From Clostridia bacterium (lineage in GTDB: Bacteria > Bacillota > Clostridia > Oscillospirales > CAG-272): DNA of 6,034 bases. Positions 1 through 6,014 of this stretch are shown in pieces (within the stretch, counting starts at the first letter, position 1; the number at the start of each line of letters is the position of its first letter). The DNA lies in the NCBI GenBank assembly GCA_017420845.1, contig JAFQOC010000342.1, positions 1-6,034 of the forward strand, given 5' to 3'. The notes under the pieces were generated by a model. That model made no database searches. It was not told the origin of the DNA and saw nothing but the letters and a program-made list of their open reading frames with translations. The position numbers and the translations under genes were made by a program.

Positions 1-27
1 AGGTTTTTAAGATGACGAAAAACACAA

Positions 28-92
28 GGCCCTTGCCTTCCCCGCGGGGGAAGGTGTCGCCAGCTCCTGCGGCGGCGACGGATGAGGGTGGA
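28..92. repeat. Palindromic double-hairpin intergenic element
   Basis: This short element has two successive inverted repeats. The first has arms CCTTCCCC (36-43) and GGGGAAGG (47-54) around a 3-nt loop. The second has arms GTCGCC (56-61) and GGCGAC (74-79) around a 12-nt loop, and is followed by GGATGAGGGTGG (80-91). No U-run follows either hairpin, so it is not a standard terminator. From memory, interspersed elements of this form (CTTCCCC hairpin, variable GC-rich hairpin, GGATGAGGG tail) are abundant in intergenic regions of Faecalibacterium and related gut Clostridia. There is only one copy in this window, so its repeat nature is inferred and the outer limits are approximate. Confidence 0.55.
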
Positions 93-123
93 TCGTGTCA
101 CCGCTTCTTCCGTCAGACAACAG

Positions 124-151
124 ACATATAAACTGCAATTTTTCATATTAG
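124..151 (+). promoter_or_regulatory. Weak SigE-like promoter candidate
   Basis: The AT-rich stretch before the first gene holds ACATATA (124-130) and CATATTAG (144-151), separated by 13 nt. This resembles the mother-cell SigE pattern (ATATT-like -35, CATACAAT-like -10, 12-14 nt spacing), but the -10 matches mainly in its CATA half. No convincing SigA promoter was found in this gap. The call is tentative, and the gene could also be read from an upstream promoter. Confidence 0.22.
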
Positions 152-187
152 CTGAATAGTTACACCCAAATTTGAAAGGAGCTCCCC

Positions 188-1870
188 ATGAAAACTCGCT
201 ATCTTCGCATCATGGAGGCCTCTCTTTCCGCCTACACCGATGTCCACATCCGCCGCTACCTTGATGAGGTGAGGGAAAATGGCCTGACCGAGCATGGCTT
301 TCCGCGTCTTGCCTCCAATATCGGCATCCTCATTGCCCACGGCATCCGTACCGATCTGTCGGGGCTGTTCCGTGACATGATGGAGCTCTGCTGTACCGCT
401 ATCCCCCGCGTCAAGGCCGCCAATGATTTTTCGGTGCGGGAGGTGATCTCCTGCCTTGCCGAGCTGGAGGGAGCGGGACTTTTCCCCGAGGACGTGGCTC
501 GTTGGAAGGCGAATCTGGCCGCCATTATTCCCGAGAACTGCTACAGCTGCTACGCTACCACCCCCGCGTCGGGCGTCCGCAACTGGGCGCTGTTCTCGGC
601 GGTCAGCGAGTACTTCAGACAGGATATGGGTCTGTGCGACTCCCGTGATTTCATCGACCTGCAAATTGAGGTCCAGCTGAAATGGCTGGATGAAAACGGT
701 ATGTACTGCGACGCGGCGGGTTATCCCCACCAGCCCATCATGTACGATCACGTCTCCCGCGGTCTGTTCGCCCTTCTGCTTCACCGAGGCTACAGGGGTA
801 AGCACTACGCCGCCATGGACGACTGCCTCCGCCGTGCCGGCCTTGCGACCCTGAGGATGCAATCCGTCACGGGAGAAATGGCCTTCGGGGGGCGGAGTAA
901 CCAGTTCATTCACAACGAGGGTTGGCTGGCGGCTCTGCTGGAATACGAGGCGAACCGCTACGCCGGGGAAGGGAATTTACCCTTGGCCACGGAGTTCAGG
1001 TCTGCCGCGCTCCGTGCCGTGGAGTCCGCTGAGGCCTGGCTGTCCCGCCGACCCATCCGCCACGTCAAGAACCGTTTCCCCACGGAAACGAGGTACGGCT
1101 GTGAGGCTTACGCCTACTTTGACAAGTACATGATTACCGCTGCCTCCAATTTTTACGCCGCCTACCTCATCTGTGATGAAGGCATTCCCACGGTTGCGTC
1201 CCCCGATGTGACCGCTACCGTGTGGGAGACCTCCGACCGCTTCCATAAGCTTTTTCTCAAGGCCGGGGGCTACGGTCTGGAATTCGATCTGAACGCTGAT
1301 CCGTGCTACGACGCAAACGGCCTGGGCAGAGTCCAGCGCGCGGGTGCCCCCTCGACCCTCTGCTTGTCTCAGCCCTGCGCTCAAGCGCCCAACTATCGAG
1401 TCGATATTCCGACCCCCGTGGCCATGTCCCTCTGTCCCGCCTTCAAGGCTCCCGAGGGGTGGCTGTTCGCTGCCGCGCCCTCTGCCCTGTGGCGTGTGAG
1501 ACGGACCGGTACAAGTCCGGATATCGTGTTCGCCATTCTGTCCTGCGCTTTTGAGGATCGGACCACGATCCTGGATTATACCGTATCCTCTGAGGGGATT
1601 GTTATCATCCAAAAAGGGAAGGGGATCCAGCATCACGCCATACCCGTCCTTGGGTTTGACGGCGAGCATCACACCGCCGTGACGGTGGAGGGCTCCGTCC
1701 TCACCGCTGCCTACGAAGGGTGGCTCTGCCGCTACACGGTCAGCGGAGGAATCACCGAAATCGGCACGACCGCCGCGAACAGAAACGGACACTATCGCGT
1801 GTTCGTCGCTTCGGGTACGGAGACCCTCGAAATCCGGGTCGAGCTGGTCCCTGCCCTACAATCAGAATGA
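188..1870 (+). CDS. Putative cytoplasmic alpha/alpha-toroid carbohydrate-active enzyme
   Basis: A 560-residue protein. The ATG at 188 is preceded by AAAGGAG (175-181) with 6 nt spacing, so the start is well supported. Residues 1 to about 330 are helix-rich with Trp, Tyr and His clusters, as in alpha/alpha-toroid glycoside hydrolases and polysaccharide lyases. Residues from about 340 on look beta-rich, like the C-terminal sandwich domain common in heparinase II/III-like proteins. Likely active-site or signature segments are GEMAFGGRSNQF (229-240), HNEG (242-245) and RYGCEAYAYFDKYM (302-315), which I associate with uncharacterised Firmicutes glycan-active proteins. There is no signal peptide and about sixteen Cys residues are scattered through it, so it is probably cytoplasmic and would act on imported oligosaccharides. 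The substrate, and whether it is a hydrolase or a lyase, cannot be decided from sequence alone. The next gene starts 17 bp after its stop, so the two are probably co-transcribed. Confidence 0.6.
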   Translation: MKTRYLRIMEASLSAYTDVHIRRYLDEVRENGLTEHGFPRLASNIGILIAHGIRTDLSGLFRDMMELCCTAIPRVKAANDFSVREVISCLAELEGAGLFPEDVARWKANLAAIIPENCYSCYATTPASGVRNWALFSAVSEYFRQDMGLCDSRDFIDLQIEVQLKWLDENGMYCDAAGYPHQPIMYDHVSRGLFALLLHRGYRGKHYAAMDDCLRRAGLATLRMQSVTGEMAFGGRSNQFIHNEGWLAALLEYEANRYAGEGNLPLATEFRSAALRAVESAEAWLSRRPIRHVKNRFPTETRYGCEAYAYFDKYMITAASNFYAAYLICDEGIPTVASPDVTATVWETSDRFHKLFLKAGGYGLEFDLNADPCYDANGLGRVQRAGAPSTLCLSQPCAQAPNYRVDIPTPVAMSLCPAFKAPEGWLFAAAPSALWRVRRTGTSPDIVFAILSCAFEDRTTILDYTVSSEGIVIIQKGKGIQHHAIPVLGFDGEHHTAVTVEGSVLTAAYEGWLCRYTVSGGITEIGTTAANRNGHYRVFVASGTETLEIRVELVPALQSE

Positions 1871-1875
1871 ATTTT

Positions 1876-1882
1876 GAGGAGG
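1876..1882 (+). promoter_or_regulatory. Ribosome binding site fixing the pseudo-ATPase start
   Basis: GAGGAGG lies 5 nt before the ATG at 1888. The same frame is open far upstream (an ATG at 1867 overlaps the previous gene's stop as ATGA, and the frame opens by 1720). However, the ATG at 1867 would lie upstream of this strong site, so 1888 is the better start. Confidence 0.8.
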
Positions 1883-1887
1883 TTTTC

Positions 1888-4626
1888 ATGTCCTCGTCCC
1901 GATCGACCTACGACAGCACGTCCCACCGAAGAACCGCTCCTGCCACCGCTTCGGCGGAAGAGCTGATCGCGCGCCTGGGGGTGGATCCCGCTACGGGCCT
2001 TTCCCCCAAGGAGGCGGAGCGCCGCCTGTCCGCCTCATCCGCAAGATCCCTGTTCGTTAAGCCCCCCGTGGGTCTTTTCGAGTGTTTGAAGCAGATAACC
2101 AAGGAGCCCGCCCTCTGGATGCTTCTGGCCGTCTCGGTCATATCCTTGTTCTTTCACCGCTTTTTTCTGGGCGCCGCCTGCGCTCTTCTGACAGTAGGCA
2201 ACGCCGTGCTGTGCGGTTTTCTTCGTCTTCGTACAGACCGCATGGAGGCCGCTATGGCGGCTTACGACGCTCCCCTTTGCCGAGTACTGCGCGGAGGCCG
2301 TGTCCTGCGCGTGGGAGGAGACGGTTTGGTCAAGGGAGATATCCTTTTGCTGTATCCCGGGGATATCGTTCCGGCGGACTGCCGTCTGCTCCGCGCTACG
2401 AATCTGGTGGTTCTGGAGCGGGAGCTGGATGCCGCCGACGCCGCAAGGCCCCCCCGCCGTCTGAGTAAAAATGCCTCCGATAAGGTCGGGGACGGGGGAG
2501 ACTACCGTGTGTCCCCCGGGAATATGGTCTACGCCGGGGGCATCGTGGAGGAGGGCTCTGCCGTCGCGCTGGTTCTCGCCGTGGGCAGCGAGACCCATCT
2601 GGGGGGGCTGATCGGGACTCTCCCGTCGTCTCATCGCGGGCGGAAACCCGCTGTGTTTGGCAAGGCATTCCGTGCCTTGTCCACGGTCAATCTGGGGCTG
2701 TTTTGCCTGTTGGTTCCCTTGACCGCCATCGGTATCTTTACGCTGGGGGACCGCTATGAGTTCCTGGATATTTTCCTGTCCGCCGCCGCCCTGGCGGCGC
2801 TGACCCTTACTGAGGTGGTGCTGACCAAGGCCTGCTACGTGGCCGCCCTGACCCGTCGGGCCGCCGCGCGGGATCGGGATCGGGAATCCACCGCCGATAT
2901 CCGCTCCTCCGCCGTCTGTCAGGATCTGATCGCTATGACCGACCTGATTCTGGTGGGCACCGCCGCCCTTCACGACGGACTCAGTCACCCCGAGACTCTG
3001 CGGGTCGGAGAAGCCCTGTACCTTTGTGACCGCCCCGAGGCGGACGACGAGGCACGGGCCGTGGCAGAGTATTTCTACGTGTACCGTCGGGCCATGGGTG
3101 GGCTTCCTGCCGAGGGAGATGGGGGGGATTCTATTCCCCGTTTTATCTCCGAGCTGTGCGATTGGGCCGAGATCGACACCGACGGCCTGCTGGCTCGGGT
3201 GGAGGACCTTCGCGCCGAGGGAGGCTGTGCCTCGGGGATCTGGAGATCCCCGGAGGGAAACCGTCGGCTCCGTCTGTACGTGACCGACCGCATCGGGGAC
3301 GCGGAGTCCTGCGAGCTTCTCCACGATCCTCGGGGGGCCCTTCCCTTGGATCGGGAGGGAAGGATGACCCTGCGCCACCGATATACCGAGTCCCTGAAGC
3401 AGGGCTTTGCTGTGAGCTTTCTCATTACCGAGGATCATGGCACCCGTACCCTGCGGGCGACGGTCACGCACGGACCTCACAGCGACCGCCGTGCCGTCGG
3501 ATGCGTCAAGGCTCTGGAAAAGAGCGGTATTCGGGTGGCGGCATTCCTGCGGGATGAATCCGAGGTCCATCTTCGCGCCCTTTCTGCCTGTGGCCTCACC
3601 GAGACTGTCCCGGCAGAGCGTCCCGTTCCTCACACTCCCCGTGATCCTTCCGCTCTCCGTATGGATCGGGGATTCCGGGCGTTTTCGGGGTGTGACGAGG
3701 AGCATATTCTACAATGCATTCGCGATCTGAAGGCACAGGGGCGTACCGTCGGCGTTTTGTCGGTGGATAGCCGTGATCTGGCTATCCTGGCCGAGGCGGA
3801 TATTCCCTTCGTCTGTACCCCGTCCCTTTACCTTTCCGCGGAATCCGGTGCTCCCCGTCTCACCGCCGGTGAGCTTGCCGAAGGGGACGTTGATCCCGAC
3901 GGCGGGGCGGATGGCCGTATTTCCACCGACCGCGCCCGTCGTCTGGCCCGTGTCCTGGTGCGCCGCAGCTCCTCCCGAGGGGGCGGTCTGACGGGTGTCC
4001 GTCGTGCATTGCTTGCGGCGGATAGCTGTGGTGAGGCGTTGGACAGAAGCCTGCGGCTCCTGCTCCTGACCCAGACGGTACGCCTTGTCATGACGGTGAT
4101 CCCCCTGTGCCTGGGGCTGTCTCTGGCCGCCGCTCCCGTCCTGCTCCTGTCGGGGCTGGGGCTGGATCTGCTGTGTATGCTGACCTATGCCTACCTGCCC
4201 ACGGGGGATATCCCGAGCGGACGCCGCTTGGGCGATCTGTCTCTCGCCCGCTTGTGGCATTGCCATCGGGCAGAAATCACGGCCGCCGCTGCGGGTGCCA
4301 CTCTCCCCTGGCTGGCTATGGGGCTTGCCGCTCTGCTGGGCGTCCGCTTCGGCGGGGATCTGCTCTACTTTGGCTTCCTCTGCACCGTGGGTCTTCATGC
4401 GGCCATCTTTCGGGTGGATCGCCTCCCCCGCCGCGACAGCCACGTCTTCATGACCACCCTGGCATTGGGGCTGGTCTACGCGGGAGCATTGGCCGCCGCT
4501 TTGGCCTCCGGTCTGGGACTGATCTGGGCTATCCCCGTTCCTCTGGCCGCTCCGGGCATCTACTTGGGAGTCCGTGCCATTCTGCGCCGGACGCTGTGGC
4601 CCAAGGCTTCTTCGGAGAAGGGATAA
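1888..4626 (+). CDS. P2-type cation ATPase homologue lacking catalytic motifs (pseudo-ATPase)
   Basis: A 912-residue membrane protein with the domain order of a P2 (calcium/cation) ATPase. It has an N-terminal cation-ATPase domain (about 21-70), M1-M2 (about 75-112), an A domain (about 128-250) with well-kept LLLYPGDIVPADCRLL (153-168) and NMVYAGGIVEEG (212-223), M3-M4 (about 262-321), an N/P-domain region (about 350-720) and M5-M10 (about 721-898). Length and topology match the family (about 880-920 residues). The catalytic signatures are not present. TGES is replaced by DAAD (181-184). PEGLP in M4 becomes TEVVL (308-312), keeping the Glu. DKTGT aligns with GTAAL (357-361), so the phosphorylated Asp is Gly. 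No KGA motif is seen in the N domain. TGD becomes LRD (554-556), and GDGxND becomes a VDSRD-like segment (626-630). The protein is therefore unlikely to pump ions by the P-type cycle. A sensor, scaffold or regulatory role is possible but unproven. The reading frame is intact throughout. Motif alignments were made by eye. Confidence 0.8.
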   Translation: MSSSRSTYDSTSHRRTAPATASAEELIARLGVDPATGLSPKEAERRLSASSARSLFVKPPVGLFECLKQITKEPALWMLLAVSVISLFFHRFFLGAACALLTVGNAVLCGFLRLRTDRMEAAMAAYDAPLCRVLRGGRVLRVGGDGLVKGDILLLYPGDIVPADCRLLRATNLVVLERELDAADAARPPRRLSKNASDKVGDGGDYRVSPGNMVYAGGIVEEGSAVALVLAVGSETHLGGLIGTLPSSHRGRKPAVFGKAFRALSTVNLGLFCLLVPLTAIGIFTLGDRYEFLDIFLSAAALAALTLTEVVLTKACYVAALTRRAAARDRDRESTADIRSSAVCQDLIAMTDLILVGTAALHDGLSHPETLRVGEALYLCDRPEADDEARAVAEYFYVYRRAMGGLPAEGDGGDSIPRFISELCDWAEIDTDGLLARVEDLRAEGGCASGIWRSPEGNRRLRLYVTDRIGDAESCELLHDPRGALPLDREGRMTLRHRYTESLKQGFAVSFLITEDHGTRTLRATVTHGPHSDRRAVGCVKALEKSGIRVAAFLRDESEVHLRALSACGLTETVPAERPVPHTPRDPSALRMDRGFRAFSGCDEEHILQCIRDLKAQGRTVGVLSVDSRDLAILAEADIPFVCTPSLYLSAESGAPRLTAGELAEGDVDPDGGADGRISTDRARRLARVLVRRSSSRGGGLTGVRRALLAADSCGEALDRSLRLLLLTQTVRLVMTVIPLCLGLSLAAAPVLLLSGLGLDLLCMLTYAYLPTGDIPSGRRLGDLSLARLWHCHRAEITAAAAGATLPWLAMGLAALLGVRFGGDLLYFGFLCTVGLHAAIFRVDRLPRRDSHVFMTTLALGLVYAGALAAALASGLGLIWAIPVPLAAPGIYLGVRAILRRTLWPKASSEKG

Positions 4627-4659
4627 TTTCCCAATCTGTTGCATATCTTTCGGATAGAA

Positions 4660-4696
4660 GGGCATCGCCCCACCCCGACTCGGGGAGGCGGTGCCC
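4660..4696 (+). terminator. GC-rich hairpin, possible weak terminator or attenuator
   Basis: The arms GGGCATCGCC (4660-4669) and GGCGGTGCCC (4687-4696) form a 10-bp stem with one G-U pair. A second stem nests inside it, CCCCG (4673-4677) with CGGGG (4681-4685). The hairpin lies between the pseudo-ATPase stop and the ylmC ribosome binding site. Only CATTT follows rather than a U-tract, so full intrinsic termination is doubtful. Partial termination, mRNA 3'-end stabilisation, or control of ylmC translation (its Shine-Dalgarno begins 10 nt downstream) are alternatives. Confidence 0.5.
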
Positions 4697-4705
4697 CATT
4701 TGATG

Positions 4706-4713
4706 AAAGGAGG
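4706..4713 (+). promoter_or_regulatory. Ribosome binding site fixing the ylmC start
   Basis: AAAGGAGG is 7 nt before the ATG at 4721. It rules out the in-frame GTG at 4691, which lies inside the hairpin stem and has no suitable site. The resulting N-terminus matches the usual start of YlmC/YmxH proteins. Confidence 0.85.
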
Positions 4714-4720
4714 ATCCACC

Positions 4721-5005
4721 ATGAGACATCTGACAACCTCTGAGATGGAATGTATGGAGGTCATCAATCTCTGCGATGGCGGTAAGCTGGGATTCCCCAA
4801 TGCGCTGGAGCTCTGCGCTGACGACGGACGGGTTACCGCCCTGCTCATCCCGCGGGAGAACGGCTTTTTGGGACTCGGGCGAAGTGAGCATTATCGCATC
4901 CCCTGGTGCCGTATTGAGTGCATCGGGGAGGACACCATCCTGGTCAAGCTCACCTCTGCCGACCTTTCCGCATGTCTGGTGAAGGGAAGTACCCGAAAAA
5001 AGTAA
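4721..5005 (+). CDS. ylmC: YlmC/YmxH family PRC-barrel sporulation-associated protein
   Basis: A 94-residue small protein with the family pattern: an N-terminal short helix followed by EVINLCDGGKLG (13-24), the central VTALLIPRENGFLGLGRS (38-55), then RIPWCRIECIGEDTILVK (59-76). These correspond to the 'iiNl.dG.klG', 'i.aliiP...gflg.g' and 'IpW..I..IGeD.I.V' blocks of the YlmC/YmxH family, which has a PRC-barrel fold. Family members occur across endospore-forming Firmicutes and are linked to sporulation by distribution and expression, but their biochemical role is unknown. The length is typical (about 80-95 residues). The C-terminus (about 77-94), ending in basic residues, extends past the barrel and looks less conserved. 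It lies 94 bp after the pseudo-ATPase gene and 247 bp before rpsB. The family call is confident; the choice between the ylmC and ymxH names is not. Confidence 0.82.
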   Translation: MRHLTTSEMECMEVINLCDGGKLGFPNALELCADDGRVTALLIPRENGFLGLGRSEHYRIPWCRIECIGEDTILVKLTSADLSACLVKGSTRKK

Positions 5006-5017
5006 GGGCCTTTCCGG

Positions 5018-5077
5018 AAAACCATGCTGAAAATGTAAACAAAAACCAGACTGAAAATGTAAACAAAATGTAAAAAC
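5018..5077. repeat. 24-bp tandem repeat with third partial copy
   Basis: Two adjacent 24-bp units (5018-5041 and 5042-5065) differ at only two positions (unit positions 8 and 9). Each contains CTGAAAATGTAAACA. A third, shorter copy of the core (AAAATGTAAAAAC, 5065-5077) follows. Core starts are at 5030, 5054 and 5065, so spacings are 24 and 11 bp. The block is much more AT-rich than its surroundings and ends 12 bp before the rpsB -35 box. It could be an operator array for a regulator, or a leftover transposon end. IS21-family ends carry multiple repeats that, read on the minus strand, resemble TTTACATTTTCAG. Confidence 0.7.
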
Positions 5078-5089
5078 TAAAAAAACCTC

Positions 5090-5118
5090 TTGCGGAAATA
5101 AAGGATGTATGGTATAAT
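5090..5118 (+). promoter_or_regulatory. SigA-type promoter of rpsB
   Basis: TTGCGG (5090-5095) as -35, a 17-bp spacer, and a perfect TATAAT (5113-5118) as -10. TGG directly before the -10 gives an extended -10 (TGnTATAAT). Transcription should begin around 5124-5126, leaving a 5' leader of about 128 nt. This is the clearest promoter in the window and suits a highly expressed ribosomal protein operon. Confidence 0.85.
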
Positions 5119-5124
5119 ACACCA

Positions 5125-5252
5125 GTGTGCGCAAAAGCCACACCAATAAATACACACACAGACGCAATCGGCGGCTCGGTGTCCTCGGATCGACTCCCGC
5201 GGATCAGTCGCGCGTGCTTCTGTGGTGGAAAAACCAAAAGGAGGACATTGAA
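5125..5252 (+). promoter_or_regulatory. rpsB 5' leader, possible autoregulatory RNA
   Basis: An untranslated leader of about 128 nt between the predicted transcription start and rpsB. One local hairpin is visible: CGACT (5191-5195) pairs with AGTCG (5206-5210) around a 10-nt loop. GTGCGC (5127-5132) could pair with GCGCGT (5210-5215) using two G-U pairs, enclosing most of the leader. Ribosomal protein mRNAs often carry leaders bound by their own product, and S2-binding rpsB leaders are known in other bacteria. I cannot match this one to a known family, so the function is inferred from length, position and partial structure. Confidence 0.35.
5237..5244 (+). promoter_or_regulatory. Ribosome binding site fixing the rpsB start
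   Basis: AAAGGAGG is 8 nt before the ATG at 5253. The frame is open back to 5127, but those 42 upstream codons fall in the leader and match nothing in S2, whereas the protein from 5253 begins with the usual MSIITIKQLLEAGVHFGH. Confidence 0.9.
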
Positions 5253-5981
5253 ATGTCTATCATCACCATCAAGCAGCTGCTGGAAGCCGGTGTGCACTTC
5301 GGCCACCATACCCGCCGCTGGAACCCCAAGATGCAGGAGTACATCTTCACCGAGAGAAACGGCATCTACATCATCGACCTGCAGAAGACCGTCAAGAAGT
5401 TCGAGGAGGCTTACAACTTCGTTCGTGACCTCTCCGCTAACGGCGGTACCCTCCTGTTCGTCGGTACCAAGAAGCAGGCAGCCGAGGCCATCAAGGAAGA
5501 GGCTGAGCGCTGCGGCATGTACTACGTCAACGTGCGTTGGCCCGGCGGTATGCTGACCAACTACAAGACCATCAAGCGTTCCATCAACCGTCTGAACACC
5601 CTGACCAAGATGCAGGAGGACGGCACCTTCGATCTGCTGCCCAAGAAGGAAGTCGCCGGCAAGCAGAAGGAGATCTTCGACATGGAGAAGTCCTACGGCG
5701 GTATCAAGACCATGGAGAGACTGCCCGACGCCATCTTCATCGTTGACCCCCACAAGGAGCACATCGCTGTTCTTGAGGCAAAGAAGCTTGGTATTCCCGT
5801 AATCGCTATCGTTGATACAAACTGCGATCCCGATGACGCTGACTACGTAATTCCCGGTAACGATGACGCTATCCGCGCTATCAAGCTCATCTCCTCCGTC
5901 ATGGCTGACGCCATCATCGAGGGCCGTCAGGGCGCCGAGACCGGCACCGCCGCTGAGGCTGCTGACGAGAGCGCTGAGTAA
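5253..5981 (+). CDS. rpsB: 30S ribosomal protein S2
   Basis: A 242-residue protein recognisable along its whole length as bacterial ribosomal protein S2, a component of the small subunit body/head junction needed for S1 or mRNA binding. Diagnostic segments are LLEAGVHFGHHTRRWNPKM (near the N-terminus), the IYIIDLQKT block, VRWPGGMLTNYKTI, LPDAIFIVDPHKEHIAVLEA and IPVIAIVDTNCDPDDADYVI. The length fits the family (about 230-260), with the usual variable, acidic Ala/Glu-rich C-terminal tail. Its codons are strongly biased (AAG for Lys, C-ending for most others), as expected for high expression, although from about 5766 to 5850 the codons become more T- and A-ending. It is transcribed from its own promoter at 5090-5118 and probably heads an rpsB-tsf operon. 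Confidence 0.98.
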   Translation: MSIITIKQLLEAGVHFGHHTRRWNPKMQEYIFTERNGIYIIDLQKTVKKFEEAYNFVRDLSANGGTLLFVGTKKQAAEAIKEEAERCGMYYVNVRWPGGMLTNYKTIKRSINRLNTLTKMQEDGTFDLLPKKEVAGKQKEIFDMEKSYGGIKTMERLPDAIFIVDPHKEHIAVLEAKKLGIPVIAIVDTNCDPDDADYVIPGNDDAIRAIKLISSVMADAIIEGRQGAETGTAAEAADESAE

Positions 5982-6014
5982 TCCGTCGGCGTATTTCCCA
6001 ACCGAAATAAAAAT

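Noticed and set aside
143..913. Minus-strand open frame opposite the toroid-protein gene
   Set aside because: No ribosome binding site or family resemblance was noticed. It is explained by GC-rich third positions of the + strand gene.
1720..1887. N-terminal extension of the pseudo-ATPase frame into the preceding gene
   Set aside because: It overlaps the toroid-protein gene, has basic low-complexity composition unlike a P-type ATPase N-terminus, and the strong GAGGAGG at 1876-1882 points to the ATG at 1888.
2869..2886. Short CGGGAT tandem repeat in the pseudo-ATPase gene
   Set aside because: Only about two and a half 6-bp units encoding an Arg-Asp run. The frame is maintained and it is probably a chance or minor slippage product.
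2035..3705. Long minus-strand open frame opposite the pseudo-ATPase gene
   Set aside because: It has no recognisable domain, is Gly/Gln/His/Pro-rich as expected from the complement of GC-rich codons, and the + strand frame encodes clear P-type ATPase landmarks.
5011..5020. TTTCCGGAAA palindrome after ylmC as a terminator
   Set aside because: It has no loop, is only 10 bp in total and is followed by a non-U sequence, so it cannot form a credible intrinsic terminator.
5018..5077. CRISPR array interpretation of the tandem repeats
   Set aside because: The units are directly adjacent with no spacers, there are too few copies, and no cas genes are nearby.
5127..5252. In-frame upstream start for rpsB
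   Set aside because: The 42 extra residues do not resemble S2, the first codons coincide with the predicted transcription start, and AAAGGAGG is positioned for the ATG at 5253.
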